Origin: Bacilli bacterium | GTDB lineage: Bacteria; Bacillota_I; Bacilli_A; RF39; UBA660 | Assembly: GCA_017472015.1 (NCBI GenBank) | Contig: JAFURC010000026.1 | Coordinates: 1-64,000 of the forward strand | Direction of reading: 5' to 3' | DNA: 64,000 nt | Shown here: piece by piece, positions 33,938 through 43,104 of the stretch | Numbering within the stretch: position 1 is the stretch's first letter | Layout: every line of letters starts with the position of its first letter | Notes under the pieces: model-generated | Databases searched by the model: none | What the model was told of the DNA's origin: nothing | What the model saw: the letters and a program-made list of their open reading frames with translations, nothing else | Made by a program: the position numbers and the translations under genes

Positions 33938-34834
33938 ATGTATGATTGTATAATAATAGGTGGTGGAATATCAGGAATTACAGCTGCTGTTTATTTAAAG
34001 CATGCTAATAAAAAAGTATTATTAATTGAAAAAAGTGCTTTAGGTGGTATCTTAAATAAAATTAGTAAAATTGAAAACTATCCAGGATATAAAAGTGTAA
34101 CTGGACCAGATCTTGCTTATAATTTGTATGAACAAGTTAAATATAATGAAATTGAAGTTTTAGAAAGTACGGTTATATCAATTGAAAATCAAGGTAATAC
34201 TAATCTTGTTAAATTAAAAGATAAAGAATTAACTTGCAAATATTTAATTTTAGCAACTGGAAAAGAAGCGCGGAAATTAAATTTAGAAAATGAAGATAGA
34301 TTAGTTGGAAGAGGTATTAGTTATTGTGCTTTATGTGATGGACCATTCTTTAGAAACAAAGAAGTTGCAGTTATTGGAGCCGGTGATTCAGCACTTCTTG
34401 AAGCATTATATCTATCGAATATTTGTTCTCACATAACAATTATTAATAAATATTCCAAGTTTAAGTGTAAAGAAACTTTACTAAATCAAGTTTTAAAAAA
34501 AGAAAATATTACAATTTTATATGATAGTATGACAAAATCTTTAAATGAAGAAAATGGTTTATTAAAATCAATTACTTATATGAAAGATGAAAAAGAAGAA
34601 GAATTACAAGTATCAGGTGCTTTTGTTTATATCGGAAGTACACCTAATATATTTGATATAAATTTAGAATTAGATGGTAATTATATTAAAGTAAATGAAG
34701 ATATGGAAACAAGTATTGAACGTATTTATGCTATTGGGGATGTTATTAAAAAAGATATTTATCAATTAACAAATGCTGCAAGTGAAGGAATGATTGCAGC
34801 AACTAATATAATTAAAAGATTAAATAAGGAGTAA
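33938..34834 (+). CDS. trxB: Thioredoxin-disulfide reductase-like flavoprotein
   Basis: TrxB transfers electrons from NADPH through FAD to thioredoxin. The 298-aa protein has the FAD-binding IIIGGGISGITAAVYL, the redox pair CALC in SYCALCDGPFF, the nucleotide-binding VIGAGDSALLEA and the C-terminal FAD motif YAIGDVIKKDIYQ. The active-site pair reads CALC instead of the more common CATC, and CDGPFF replaces CDGAFF, both seen in close relatives. It is slightly shorter than usual. GAGAGG precedes ATG 33938, and whiA follows 2 bp after the stop. Confidence 0.92.
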   Translation: MYDCIIIGGGISGITAAVYLKHANKKVLLIEKSALGGILNKISKIENYPGYKSVTGPDLAYNLYEQVKYNEIEVLESTVISIENQGNTNLVKLKDKELTCKYLILATGKEARKLNLENEDRLVGRGISYCALCDGPFFRNKEVAVIGAGDSALLEALYLSNICSHITIINKYSKFKCKETLLNQVLKKENITILYDSMTKSLNEENGLLKSITYMKDEKEEELQVSGAFVYIGSTPNIFDINLELDGNYIKVNEDMETSIERIYAIGDVIKKDIYQLTNAASEGMIAATNIIKRLNKE

Positions 34835-34836
34835 TT

Positions 34837-35772
34837 ATGTCGTTTACAACCAAAGTAAAAAATGAAATAAGTAATAATTATAATAATTCTAGTGCAAATA
34901 TGGCTGAATTATCGGCTATTCTTAGAAATTCTTATCTAAAAGAATTAAATAATATTGAAATCACCACAGAAAATTCAACAGTTTGTAAACATATTTATAC
35001 ACTTTTTAAAGAAATTTATAATATAAATGTCAAGACAGAATTTAAAGATACTAAATTTAGTAAAAATCGTTTATATATAATTACTGTATTAGATAAATTA
35101 GAAATTATTTTAAAAGATTTAGCAGTTATCTCAGAAAATAATGAGTTTTTAGATATTCCAAGTGAATATTTAATTAACTCAGAAGATGAAAAGAGAGCAT
35201 ACTTAAAAGGAACTTTCTTAATGACAGGTAGTATAAACGATCCTAAAACTTCGATGTATCATTTAGAATTTTTCATAGATTATTTAGAAGAAGCTAATTT
35301 CTTTTCTAATTTATTAAATGAATTTTATTTAAATAGTAAAGTAATTGAACGCGAAAAAGGTTATATGGTTTATATCAAAGAGGCTGAAAAAATTGGGGAC
35401 TTTTTAAGAATAATTGGAGCCAATCTTGCCGTTATGTATTATGAAGATATTAGAATTTATCGTGATCATAAGAATATGACTAATCGACTTAATAATTGTG
35501 AACAAGCAAATATTGAAAAAAGTATGTTAACATCTTCCAAACAAATTGAAGATATTAATTTAATAATTGAAAAACTAGGACTTGATTTTGTTGATAGTAA
35601 AATTGAAGAAGTTATTAATTATCGATTAAAATATCCAGAAACATCTCTTCAAGAATTAAGTGAAATCATGACAATTGAAACTGGTAAACAAATTACTAAA
35701 TCAGGACTTAATCATCGTTTTCGAAAAATAAAGGAATTAGCAACTAGAATAAGAGAAAATAAAGAAGATTAA
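34837..35772 (+). CDS. whiA: WhiA family DNA-binding regulator
   Basis: WhiA combines an N-terminal domain related to LAGLIDADG homing endonucleases with a C-terminal helix-turn-helix; in Firmicutes it influences division and chromosome segregation. The 311-aa protein begins SFTTKVKNEIS, includes the central AYLKGTFLMTGSINDP region of the endonuclease-like domain, and ends with the conserved helix-turn-helix ITKSGLNHRFRKIKELA. It is usually downstream of rapZ and yvcK; here it follows lgt-trxB instead. Confidence 0.95.
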   Translation: MSFTTKVKNEISNNYNNSSANMAELSAILRNSYLKELNNIEITTENSTVCKHIYTLFKEIYNINVKTEFKDTKFSKNRLYIITVLDKLEIILKDLAVISENNEFLDIPSEYLINSEDEKRAYLKGTFLMTGSINDPKTSMYHLEFFIDYLEEANFFSNLLNEFYLNSKVIEREKGYMVYIKEAEKIGDFLRIIGANLAVMYYEDIRIYRDHKNMTNRLNNCEQANIEKSMLTSSKQIEDINLIIEKLGLDFVDSKIEEVINYRLKYPETSLQELSEIMTIETGKQITKSGLNHRFRKIKELATRIRENKED

Positions 35773-35791
35773 AGTTTTTAAGGGGGAAAAC

Positions 35792-36385
35792 ATGATAATA
35801 TGGATAAATGGATCATACGGATCGGGTAAAACTCAAACAGCCTATGAACTTCAAAGAAGACTTGATAATTCCTATGTATATGATCCTGAAAATATTGGTT
35901 ATTTCTTAGATAAAAATTTGCCAACTGAATTTTCTAAAATAAAACAAGGAAATTTTCAAAATTATGAACTTTGGAGAAACTTTAATTATGAAATAATATC
36001 ATATATAGCATCTAATTATGATGGAATTTTAATTATTCCTATGACAATTATTAACAAACAATATTATGATCAAATAATTGGTAATTTAGAAAAAAAATTT
36101 GATGTTAAACACTTTATTTTATCAATCGATAAAGAAACTAATTTAAAAAGACTTGCTAAAAGATTTGATAATAAGAATCCTTGGTTTATAGAACAAATTG
36201 AACTTTCCGAAAAAGCATTTCAAAATGATATTCCTGGCATTAAATTGAAAACTGATAATTTATCAATAACTGAAGTTGTTGAATTAATTGCAAAAAAGAC
36301 TAATTTAGAATTAATAGAAGATAAAAGAACAAATTTTCAAAAAAAATTAGATCGAATTAAGACTCAAATAAAACATATACGTTAA
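35792..36385 (+). CDS. tmrB: TmrB-like ATP-binding protein
   Basis: TmrB of Bacillus is a membrane-associated ATP-binding protein that confers tunicamycin resistance, probably by binding the drug. The 197-aa protein has the same length and layout: MIIWINGSYGSGKTQTAYEL with the P-loop GSYGSGKT (residues 7-14), SYVYDPENIGYFL, ILIIPMTIINKQYYDQIIG, and the C-terminal TDNLSI segment. GGGGGA precedes ATG 35792. It closes the lgt-trxB-whiA group and ends at a strong terminator. Resistance is only inferred; a housekeeping kinase role is possible. Confidence 0.82.
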   Translation: MIIWINGSYGSGKTQTAYELQRRLDNSYVYDPENIGYFLDKNLPTEFSKIKQGNFQNYELWRNFNYEIISYIASNYDGILIIPMTIINKQYYDQIIGNLEKKFDVKHFILSIDKETNLKRLAKRFDNKNPWFIEQIELSEKAFQNDIPGIKLKTDNLSITEVVELIAKKTNLELIEDKRTNFQKKLDRIKTQIKHIR

Positions 36386-36386
36386 A

Positions 36387-36425
36387 AAAACTATCTTAAT
36401 GGCATAATACTTTTAAGATAGTTTT
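36387..36425 (+). terminator. Terminator of the lgt-tmrB cluster
   Basis: A perfect 13-bp stem (36387-36399 with 36413-36425) with a 13-nt loop, running into T residues. The remaining 118 bases before the next promoter show nothing else. Confidence 0.85.
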
Positions 36426-36542
36426 AAATTTTTTATAAGGTAAAAGTCAATTGAAAAAGAAAATTTACTTTGAAGAAATTATATAAAACTAAAATCTTTT
36501 CAAATGTTATTTAAATTTTGTAATCAAAGATTTAAGTCTATT

Positions 36543-36570
36543 TTGAAAATATTAAGTAATATGATATATT
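36543..36570 (+). promoter_or_regulatory. Promoter of the transglutaminase-like gene
   Basis: TTGAAA (36543-36548) and extended TGA-TATATT (-10 at 36565-36570) with 16-bp spacing. Confidence 0.65.
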
Positions 36571-36604
36571 AACGATGTAGAATAAATAAAAATTAGGTGA
36601 GTTT

Positions 36605-38194
36605 ATGAATGATAATCTTAATAAAATAACTTTAAATTTAGAACAAATTACTATATTTAAAAGTATTAGTCAATATGATTTTACAAATAATAAAAATATT
36701 AATATTAACTATCAACTAATAAATGAATTTTTAAATAATAAAAATACATTAGAAGAATTCCTATATATTTTATATAATAAAAATATAAAAATTATAGATA
36801 TTTATTTAGCGAATAGTAAAAATCCTATTTTATCTATTAATAAAATATCTTTCTTAAATGCTATTTTATATTTTATTCAAGAAGAAGAGTTTACAAACAT
36901 TGAAACAATAAAAAAAGTCTATCTTGCTGTATTTAAATTAAATTATGAAAATATTTTAGATAAACAAGAATCATATACTTTAAAAATAGATGGTGAAGAT
37001 ATATCTATACCAGTTCATTATTTTTATGATTTTTTAAATTTAGAAGATAATTTATATAATTTATTTATATCTTTAAATGAAAAATATTATCGAGGTATTG
37101 AAATAGAAAAATTCATCTATAGTTTAATTAATTATTTAGAAAGTAATCATTATTTAGAAGATTATGTATTTTCAAAAGATATTATTAAAAGATATCTTGA
37201 TTTAAAGGATATGCAAATAATTGACTATGAAAGTATTAATAAATTTCAAGAGACTGAAGATCCATATCTTAAAGATGTAAAAATAAATCCTGAGTTAGAA
37301 AAATTATTATTTAATAAAATAGAACCAGATAAATTAAAATATATTATAAATACCTATTTAAAACTTTGTAAAATATTTACCTATGATGATTTTTATTATA
37401 TCGATCCTCTTAGTGATGATGGTATGAAACATACAAAAATATCGTATTTAGAAAAAATAAATGAAGATAATAATAAAATAGTTTGTTTTGAATTTACAGC
37501 CATATTTGGTTATTTTTTAAGTAAAATAAAAGTACCATATAAGGTTATTCAAAATAAATCGGAATATGGTTATTTGCATAATTATATAGTATTTCGATAT
37601 GAAAAATTCTTAATATGTGTCGATCCTATCTCAACAGTTTTAGGAAGCGATTTAACTACTATTAAAATAGGTAGTTCTTTAAGTGGTATATTTTCTTTGA
37701 ATAAAAATAATAATACAAGAGAAGAATTTCAAAATATTTTAAATAGTATCTATAAATCAAGAAAAGTAGAAATTGAAAATGAATATTTACCTGCTAATAA
37801 AATAGATTCTAATAATTTAGAATTATCACCGAAAATAAAAGATTATATCCAAAGAATTGATGTAATTTTAAAAAAAATAAATCAATTAGAACTACCAATT
37901 GTTGATAAACTATCCTATTTTAGAGCTTTAATGAAATTAGTATTTACAAGGAACGAATTACAAATTAATGTTTCTGAATGTGTTATTGTCGAAAATTCTA
38001 ATCATAAAAAGTTAATTTTTGTTATAACTTTAAATGAAGTTAGTTATATGAATTTAGATAATTATTATTTAATTTATGATGATAATTTAAGATTTATTGA
38101 TAGAAAATATTTACAGGAATTATTTGATAATAATACTTATGAATATTTAAATGAAAAACATATTCCTGGAATAAAAGAAAAAAGTTTTAAATAA
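36605..38194 (+). CDS. Hypothetical protein with transglutaminase-like catalytic triad
   Basis: The 529-aa protein has no signal peptide or membrane segment. Its N-terminal 260 residues are helical and unrecognised. The middle part has the order and spacing of a transglutaminase-like papain fold: C294 in NKIVCFEFTAIFGYFL, H325 in YGYLHNYIVF and D340 in CVDPIS. Such domains act as cysteine peptidases, amidases or crosslinkers; which applies is unknown. A further 190 residues follow the triad. AGGTGAG precedes ATG 36605. It has its own promoter and ends at a bidirectional terminator shared with the kinase-like gene on the other strand. Confidence 0.6.
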   Translation: MNDNLNKITLNLEQITIFKSISQYDFTNNKNININYQLINEFLNNKNTLEEFLYILYNKNIKIIDIYLANSKNPILSINKISFLNAILYFIQEEEFTNIETIKKVYLAVFKLNYENILDKQESYTLKIDGEDISIPVHYFYDFLNLEDNLYNLFISLNEKYYRGIEIEKFIYSLINYLESNHYLEDYVFSKDIIKRYLDLKDMQIIDYESINKFQETEDPYLKDVKINPELEKLLFNKIEPDKLKYIINTYLKLCKIFTYDDFYYIDPLSDDGMKHTKISYLEKINEDNNKIVCFEFTAIFGYFLSKIKVPYKVIQNKSEYGYLHNYIVFRYEKFLICVDPISTVLGSDLTTIKIGSSLSGIFSLNKNNNTREEFQNILNSIYKSRKVEIENEYLPANKIDSNNLELSPKIKDYIQRIDVILKKINQLELPIVDKLSYFRALMKLVFTRNELQINVSECVIVENSNHKKLIFVITLNEVSYMNLDNYYLIYDDNLRFIDRKYLQELFDNNTYEYLNEKHIPGIKEKSFK

Positions 38195-38207
38195 AAATAT
38201 TAGTTAT

Positions 38208-38248
38208 AAAATAAATGTAGACCAAAGAGTACTACATTTATTTTCTTT
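38208..38248. terminator. Bidirectional terminator between convergent genes
   Basis: A perfect 13-bp stem (38208-38220 with 38232-38244) with an 11-nt loop. It has A/T-rich ends suited to stop transcription from both sides. Confidence 0.8.
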
Positions 38249-38288
38249 AAATTCAAATTTTATCATTATCTTCTATAATCTCACACCG

Positions 38289-38909
38289 TTACATTTTTTT
38301 ATTAGATGTATAAGTTTCATAATCATACGATTTTTTATATTGAACATATTCGGATAAAGTACCATTAAAGTTTTTTATTTCATCGAATATTTCATTGAAA
38401 GTTTGGCTTGTTACAAAATGTCCTATTTTTCCAAGAAAACCATATAAAAAACAATAATTTAAATCTGCGATATTATCCTTTTCAATTTCTTCAATGTCTT
38501 TTTCTTGAGAAAAAACAAAAGATTCAACATCAATAAAATATGGTCCATTTTCACTCATTATAAAATTCCAATATACAAAATCTAACATTCTAATTTTTTT
38601 TGAAGATATTTTTTTTACGTCATCAATCAATTCCGTATACCATTGATAAAAAGTTGAACATGAAACATTTACTAGTTCTAATTGATAACTCTGTATATAT
38701 TTACAATAAGTACCCACAATTTTATCATTTCTATTATAATCTATTTTTATAGGTGTAATTACTCTATTTAATTTTCCTATTTCATTGCATAAAATCTTTA
38801 TAATTTTAAAATCAATTGGATATTCTTTATCTAATTTATATTGTTTAAAAACATAATTATCATCTAATTTATAAACTATACTTTGACCACCTTGACTTAA
38901 TATTTCCAT
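38289..38909 (-). CDS. Protein-kinase-like fold protein
   Basis: The 206-aa protein keeps the skeleton of a small eukaryotic-like kinase or phosphotransferase: a glycine-rich start GGQSIVYKL, a candidate ATP lysine in YVFKQYK (K22), a catalytic-loop-like DFVYWNFIM with Asp and Asn five residues apart, and a metal-binding FIDVESF in place of DFG. It is shorter than a full kinase and may bind but not hydrolyse ATP. GGAGG at 38919-38923 could serve ATG 38909 or, less comfortably, ATG 38915. It is one of three minus-strand genes in the window, with a promoter at 38982-39010. Substrate unknown. Confidence 0.6.
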   Translation of the reverse strand: MEILSQGGQSIVYKLDDNYVFKQYKLDKEYPIDFKIIKILCNEIGKLNRVITPIKIDYNRNDKIVGTYCKYIQSYQLELVNVSCSTFYQWYTELIDDVKKISSKKIRMLDFVYWNFIMSENGPYFIDVESFVFSQEKDIEEIEKDNIADLNYCFLYGFLGKIGHFVTSQTFNEIFDEIKNFNGTLSEYVQYKKSYDYETYTSNKKM

Positions 38910-38981
38910 TAACATCTGCCTCCATTTTTTATAGTATTTTATCAACATATTTTTACTATTTTCGAATATCTTTATAATCTA

Positions 38982-39010
38982 ATTATATCATTTTTTTTAG
39001 TTTTAGTCAC
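38982..39010 (-). promoter_or_regulatory. Promoter of the kinase-like gene
   Basis: On the minus strand, GTGACT (39010-39005) and extended TGA-TATAAT (-10 at 38987-38982) with 17-bp spacing. Confidence 0.6.
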
Positions 39011-39066
39011 TTAAATTTAAAGAATATCTGCTAATTTTAATTAGAATTTGTAATAAATTTATTAAC

Positions 39067-39092
39067 ATAAAAAATCTACCTAAAGTAGACTT
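39067..39092 (-). terminator. Terminator of clpP
   Basis: On the minus strand an 8-bp stem (39092-39085 with 39079-39072, one G-T wobble) with a 5-nt loop is followed by T residues. Confidence 0.7.
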
Positions 39093-39106
39093 TATTTATA
39101 AGAAAA

Positions 39107-39688
39107 TTAATCTTTTTTTTCAAGAATTTTATCAACTATTCCATACTCAAGGGCTTCTTTACTACTTAAAAAATAATCTCTTTCGGTATCTTTTGTTACT
39201 TCTTTTATATCTTTACCAGTATTTTTAGCAAGAATAGTATTTAATTTTTCTTTTAATTTTAAAATTCTTTCAGCAACTATTTTAATTTCTGTTGCTTGAC
39301 CTTGAACTCCACCTAGAGGTTGATGAATCATCACTTCAGCATTAGGTAAAATATATCTTTTACCTTTCTTACCACATGATAAGAGGAAAGCTCCCATTGA
39401 AGCGGCCATCCCGAGACAAATAGTTGAAACATCACTTTTTACAAAATTCATGGTGTCCATAATAGCCATCCCGGCAGTAATTGAGCCCCCTGGAGAATTG
39501 ATATATAAACTAATATCATCATGATTAATGGAATCAAGATATAAGATTTCACTGACTATAATATTAGCTAAAGTATCGTCAATTTCGCCACTTAATAAAA
39601 TAATTCGGTCTTTTAAAAGACGAGAGAAAATATCATAACTTTTTTCACTACTATTATCTTTATCAACAATTACTGGAATTAAATTCAT
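39107..39688 (-). CDS. clpP: ATP-dependent Clp protease proteolytic subunit
   Basis: ClpP forms the double-heptameric proteolytic chamber used with Clp ATPases. The 193-aa protein has the catalytic serine S97 in [12 protein letters not shown]122 in [10 protein letters not shown] and the acidic triad member in the [10 protein letters not shown] region, with the [10 protein letters not shown] oxyanion segment. Length and residue spacing match the family. AGGTGAT precedes the ATG at 39688. Its partner ATPases ClpX or ClpC are not in the window; the ClpB homologue at 44904 is not expected to bind ClpP. Confidence 0.97.
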   Translation of the reverse strand: MNLIPVIVDKDNSSEKSYDIFSRLLKDRIILLSGEIDDTLANIIVSEILYLDSINHDDISLYINSPGGSITAGMAIMDTMNFVKSDVSTICLGMAASMGAFLLSCGKKGKRYILPNAEVMIHQPLGGVQGQATEIKIVAERILKLKEKLNTILAKNTGKDIKEVTKDTERDYFLSSKEALEYGIVDKILEKKD

Positions 39689-39751
39689 TCTATCACCTAT
39701 AATTAAAATATGTAAACTAGTATATTTTATACATAAAAAAATAAAAAAATG

Positions 39752-39760
39752 TGATATACT
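39752..39760 (+). promoter_or_regulatory. Extended -10 promoter of the nucleoside kinase gene
   Basis: TGA-TATACT at 39752-39760, 27 bp before the start codon; no convincing -35 box. Confidence 0.45.
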
Positions 39761-39786
39761 AACTATGAAGGATAGAGAGGAAAAAT

Positions 39787-41436
39787 ATGTTAGAAAGTAT
39801 AAAAGTTAAAGTATTTGGTAAAGAAACTATTATTAAAAAAGGTATTACACTTCTTGAACTTAGTAAAATGTATGATGATTTATTTAAACATAAGATAATA
39901 ATTGCTAAGGTTGATTCCGAATATCATGAATTAAATGATCAAATTAATAAGTCGTGTGATATTGAATTTTTTGATTTAACTACTAGATATGCTAATAGAA
40001 TTTATTTAAATGGTTTAGTATTTTTAACTAATTATTGTTTTCAAGAGTTATTTAAGAAAAAAGGTTATTTAAAAACCAGACATTCAGCTGATAAAGGATT
40101 ATATATGGAAGCATCTTGTAAGTTAACTAAAGAAATGGTAATTGATTTAGAAAATAAAATGAATGAAGTAGTTAAAGATAACTTAAATATAACTAAAGTA
40201 ACCATTCTAAGAGAAGATGCAATTGCTTATTTTAACGAAATAGGTGATGTAAAAAAAGCTGGACTTCTTGAATATATGACAAACACCTATGTCAATTTAT
40301 ATCGAATGGGTAATAGTTATAATTATATGTTTAGTTTAATGCCTAGTGAAACATCTTGTTTAAATGAATTTAAGTTAGCTTATTTAAATGAAGAAGGATT
40401 TATTTTAAGATATCCAACTATTTATAGTGAAGGTGAAATTCCTAAATATAAACATCATCCTAAATTGTTTGAAGTATTTAAAGAATCTAAAGAATGGTGT
40501 AAATTAATGAATCTAGAAACGTCAGTTGATTTAAATAATATTATTACCACCGGAAAAATATCAGATTTAATTAAAATAACCGAGACTTTATATAGTAATA
40601 AATTATTAAATATTGCGAGAGAGATAGCAAGTAATTCTAAAGTAAAAATCGTTTTAATCGCGGGACCATCTTCAAGTGGTAAAACGACAACTACTAAAAA
40701 GTTATCAATGTATTTAAAAAGTTTTGGTTTAAAACCTAAGATGTTATCAATGGATGATTTCTTTGTTGAACGTGAAGATACTCCTAAAAAAGAAAATGGC
40801 GAATATGATTTTGAATGTTTAGAAGCAATTGATCTTGAATTATTTAATAAAACTTTGGATAAACTATTAAAAGGTGAAAAAGTATTACTTCCTATGTTTA
40901 ACTTTATAACTGGTCAAAAAGAATATAATGAAGAGATGATTCTTGATAAAAATGATGTTTTATTAATTGAAGGAATTCATTGTTTAAATCCGAAGATTTT
41001 ATCGAATATTGAAGCAAGTCGTAAGTTAAAAATTTATTTATCAGCCCTTACTGAAATTAATATAGATGAAGATAACAGAATTTCAACAACTGATAACAGG
41101 TTAATTAGAAGACTTATAAGAGATCATTATACAAGAGGATACGAGCCACATGAAACTTTGGATTTATGGGAAAGTGTCAGAGAAGGTGAAGAAAAATATA
41201 TTTTTCCTTATCAAGATGAAGCGGATATTACTTTAAATACAGGTTTAGTATATGAATTTCCTGTTTTAAAAGTATATGGTTTACCACTTTTATATACAGT
41301 ATCTCGTGATAATGAATTCTATGAAGATGCTAAAAGATTAATAAGACTCTTGGAAATCTTTTTACCAGTTCCAAGTGATGAAGTACCAAATGATTCTATT
41401 TTAAGAGAATTTATTGGCGGAAGTTATTTTAAATAA
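39787..41436 (+). CDS. Nucleoside kinase with TGS and ThrRS-like N-terminal domains
   Basis: The 549-aa protein has an N-terminal TGS domain (about 1-65), a threonyl-tRNA-synthetase-like second additional domain containing [10 protein letters not shown] (H99 region), and from about residue 285 a uridine kinase/phosphoribulokinase domain with P-loop [14 protein letters not shown] and [11 protein letters not shown]. This architecture is a known family of predicted nucleoside kinases in Firmicutes and Bacteroidetes; uridine or cytidine is the expected substrate. GAGAGGA precedes ATG 39787. It is 27 bp upstream of gapdh and may share its transcript. Confidence 0.88.
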   Translation: MLESIKVKVFGKETIIKKGITLLELSKMYDDLFKHKIIIAKVDSEYHELNDQINKSCDIEFFDLTTRYANRIYLNGLVFLTNYCFQELFKKKGYLKTRHSADKGLYMEASCKLTKEMVIDLENKMNEVVKDNLNITKVTILREDAIAYFNEIGDVKKAGLLEYMTNTYVNLYRMGNSYNYMFSLMPSETSCLNEFKLAYLNEEGFILRYPTIYSEGEIPKYKHHPKLFEVFKESKEWCKLMNLETSVDLNNIITTGKISDLIKITETLYSNKLLNIAREIASNSKVKIVLIAGPSSSGKTTTTKKLSMYLKSFGLKPKMLSMDDFFVEREDTPKKENGEYDFECLEAIDLELFNKTLDKLLKGEKVLLPMFNFITGQKEYNEEMILDKNDVLLIEGIHCLNPKILSNIEASRKLKIYLSALTEINIDEDNRISTTDNRLIRRLIRDHYTRGYEPHETLDLWESVREGEEKYIFPYQDEADITLNTGLVYEFPVLKVYGLPLLYTVSRDNEFYEDAKRLIRLLEIFLPVPSDEVPNDSILREFIGGSYFK

Positions 41437-41463
41437 AATAAAAAACAAAAAGGAGAGATGAAA

Positions 41464-42471
41464 ATGAAAGTAGCAATTAATGGATTTGGAAGAATAGGAA
41501 GATTAGTATTTAGAATAATGGATGGTGAGTATAGTAATTTAGAAGTTGTAGCAATTAATGATTTAACTGAACCTAAACAACTTGCTTATTTATTAAAGTA
41601 TGATACTAATCATGGAAATTATAGAAATGATGAAATTAGTTATGATGAAGAACATATTTATGTAGGGGATAAAAAAATAAAGGTTTATAGTGAAAAAGAT
41701 CCTAGTTTATTACCATGGAAAGATTTAGGAATTGATTTAGTTTTTGAATGTACTGGTCATTTTACAAGTTTAGAAAAAGCAAGTGCCCATATAAATGCAG
41801 GGTGTAAACATGTAATTGTATCGGCTCCTTGTAAGGGAGATGTGAAAACAATCGTTTATAATGTTAATCATGATACTTTAACTGGAGATGAAAGTGTTAT
41901 ATCAGCTGCTAGTTGTACAACTAACTGTTTAGCACCGGTTCTTGATATTTTAGAAAAAAATATTGGAATTGAATCAGGTTACATGACAACAGTTCATGCT
42001 TATACAAATGATCAAGTAACTTTAGATGTTGCTCATAAAAAAGGGATTGCATCACGTCGTGGTCGCGCATGCGCTATGAATATTGTTCCAACTTCAACCG
42101 GAGCTGCTAGTGCTATTGGAAAAGTTATTCCAAGTTTAAAAGGTAAAATGAAAGGACTTGCTATGCGTGTTCCGGTTTCAACTGGTTCTGTTGTTGACTT
42201 AGTTTTAAAACTTCAAAAGAATACAACAGTTGAAGAACTTAATAAGTTATTTGAAAGTAATCAAAATGAAACAATTAAAATTACTTATGATCCAATTGTA
42301 TCAAGTGATGTTATTTCAAGTAGTTTTGGTAGTGTAGTAGACGGCTTATCAACTGATATTTTAGAAACTGATGAAGGTCAACTTGTAAAAATAATTGCTT
42401 GGTATGATAATGAAATGGGGTATTCATATCAAATGGTAAGAACTGCTAACTATTTTGCCAATAAGGATTAA
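41464..42471 (+). CDS. gap: Glyceraldehyde-3-phosphate dehydrogenase, type I
   Basis: This glycolytic enzyme oxidises glyceraldehyde-3-phosphate to 1,3-bisphosphoglycerate. The 335-aa protein begins KVAINGFGRIGRLVFR (NAD-binding), has the active-site ASCTTNCLAP near residue 150, the HAYTNDQ segment and WYDNEMGYS near the end. AAGGAGAG fits ATG 41464 better than ATG 41458. The usual partners pgk and tpiA are not next to it. Confidence 0.97.
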   Translation: MKVAINGFGRIGRLVFRIMDGEYSNLEVVAINDLTEPKQLAYLLKYDTNHGNYRNDEISYDEEHIYVGDKKIKVYSEKDPSLLPWKDLGIDLVFECTGHFTSLEKASAHINAGCKHVIVSAPCKGDVKTIVYNVNHDTLTGDESVISAASCTTNCLAPVLDILEKNIGIESGYMTTVHAYTNDQVTLDVAHKKGIASRRGRACAMNIVPTSTGAASAIGKVIPSLKGKMKGLAMRVPVSTGSVVDLVLKLQKNTTVEELNKLFESNQNETIKITYDPIVSSDVISSSFGSVVDGLSTDILETDEGQLVKIIAWYDNEMGYSYQMVRTANYFANKD

Positions 42472-42473
42472 AT

Positions 42474-42929
42474 ATGAATGCTATTTTATATTTCTTTCGT
42501 GATACTATAAGTGGCACCTATTACTTCATATATTGCTTTGTATGTTTACTTTTAATGTTTTCCATAATTGGATATTTATTTAAACAAAAATATGCTAAAG
42601 TAGAAGTTAAATTAAATACTAGTCAACCGAAATTAGATGAAAAAGTAAAAGAAAAACAAAATCAAGTCCCAAAAAGTGATCAAGTAATTCAAAAAAACGA
42701 GGCAATTCTAGAAAAACCAATTCAAGCAACATCAACAATAACTCCCCAAAATCCCAATATAAATATTCAACCTCAAGTTATTAAACAAAATCCTCAAGTA
42801 GTTACTCCAAATTTAAATACAAATACTCAAAATCAAACTCAAGTAGTATCTAATCAACCAAAACAAACCACTATTCAACTTCAACCGACAATACCTTTAA
42901 AGAAGATTGAAATTCCAGATATTAAATAA
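42474..42929 (+). CDS. Hypothetical membrane-anchored protein with Gln/Asn/Pro-rich tail
   Basis: No family recognised. The 151-aa protein has one membrane segment at about residues 15-36 (YYFIYCFVCLLLMFSIIGYL), then a low-complexity tail rich in Gln, Asn, Pro, Lys and Thr, ending IPLKKIEIPDIK. It begins 2 bp after the gap stop, so it is probably co-transcribed or even translationally coupled with gap. The tail is presumably disordered. Orientation in the membrane is uncertain. Confidence 0.6.
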   Translation: MNAILYFFRDTISGTYYFIYCFVCLLLMFSIIGYLFKQKYAKVEVKLNTSQPKLDEKVKEKQNQVPKSDQVIQKNEAILEKPIQATSTITPQNPNINIQPQVIKQNPQVVTPNLNTNTQNQTQVVSNQPKQTTIQLQPTIPLKKIEIPDIK

Positions 42930-42999
42930 AATTGACATATTTTTGTAAAATTAAAAATATTTTTCCTAATATTTTCTAATTTTATTGTATAATGTTATC

Positions 43000-43090
43000 A
43001 AAGACATTGTGACATTTTCCTTTACTTTGTCCCTGTTATTCTATTAAATTTCATTGTAATTGATTTTTCATTGTTACAATGTCTTTTTTT
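43000..43090 (+). ncRNA. Candidate small RNA, about 90 nt, upstream of ftsEX
   Basis: A 14-bp stem pairs 43001-43014 with 43072-43085 (one G-U) and runs directly into a T tract to 43090. A TATAAT at 42988-42993 would start transcription at about 43000, the first base of the stem, although its -35 box is weak. The 57-nt loop is pyrimidine-rich, with TTTTCCTTTACTTTGTCCC at 43015-43033 that could pair with ribosome binding sites. No ORF fits. It may be a free-standing regulatory RNA or, less likely, an unusual terminator. I do not recognise a known RNA family. Confidence 0.5.
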
Positions 43091-43104
43091 TATAAAAAAA
43101 AATA

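Noticed and set aside
43000-43090. Reading the hairpin before ftsE as a known riboswitch
   Set aside because: I could not match the pyrimidine-rich loop to a riboswitch consensus, and it ends at a terminator with a separate ftsE promoter behind it.
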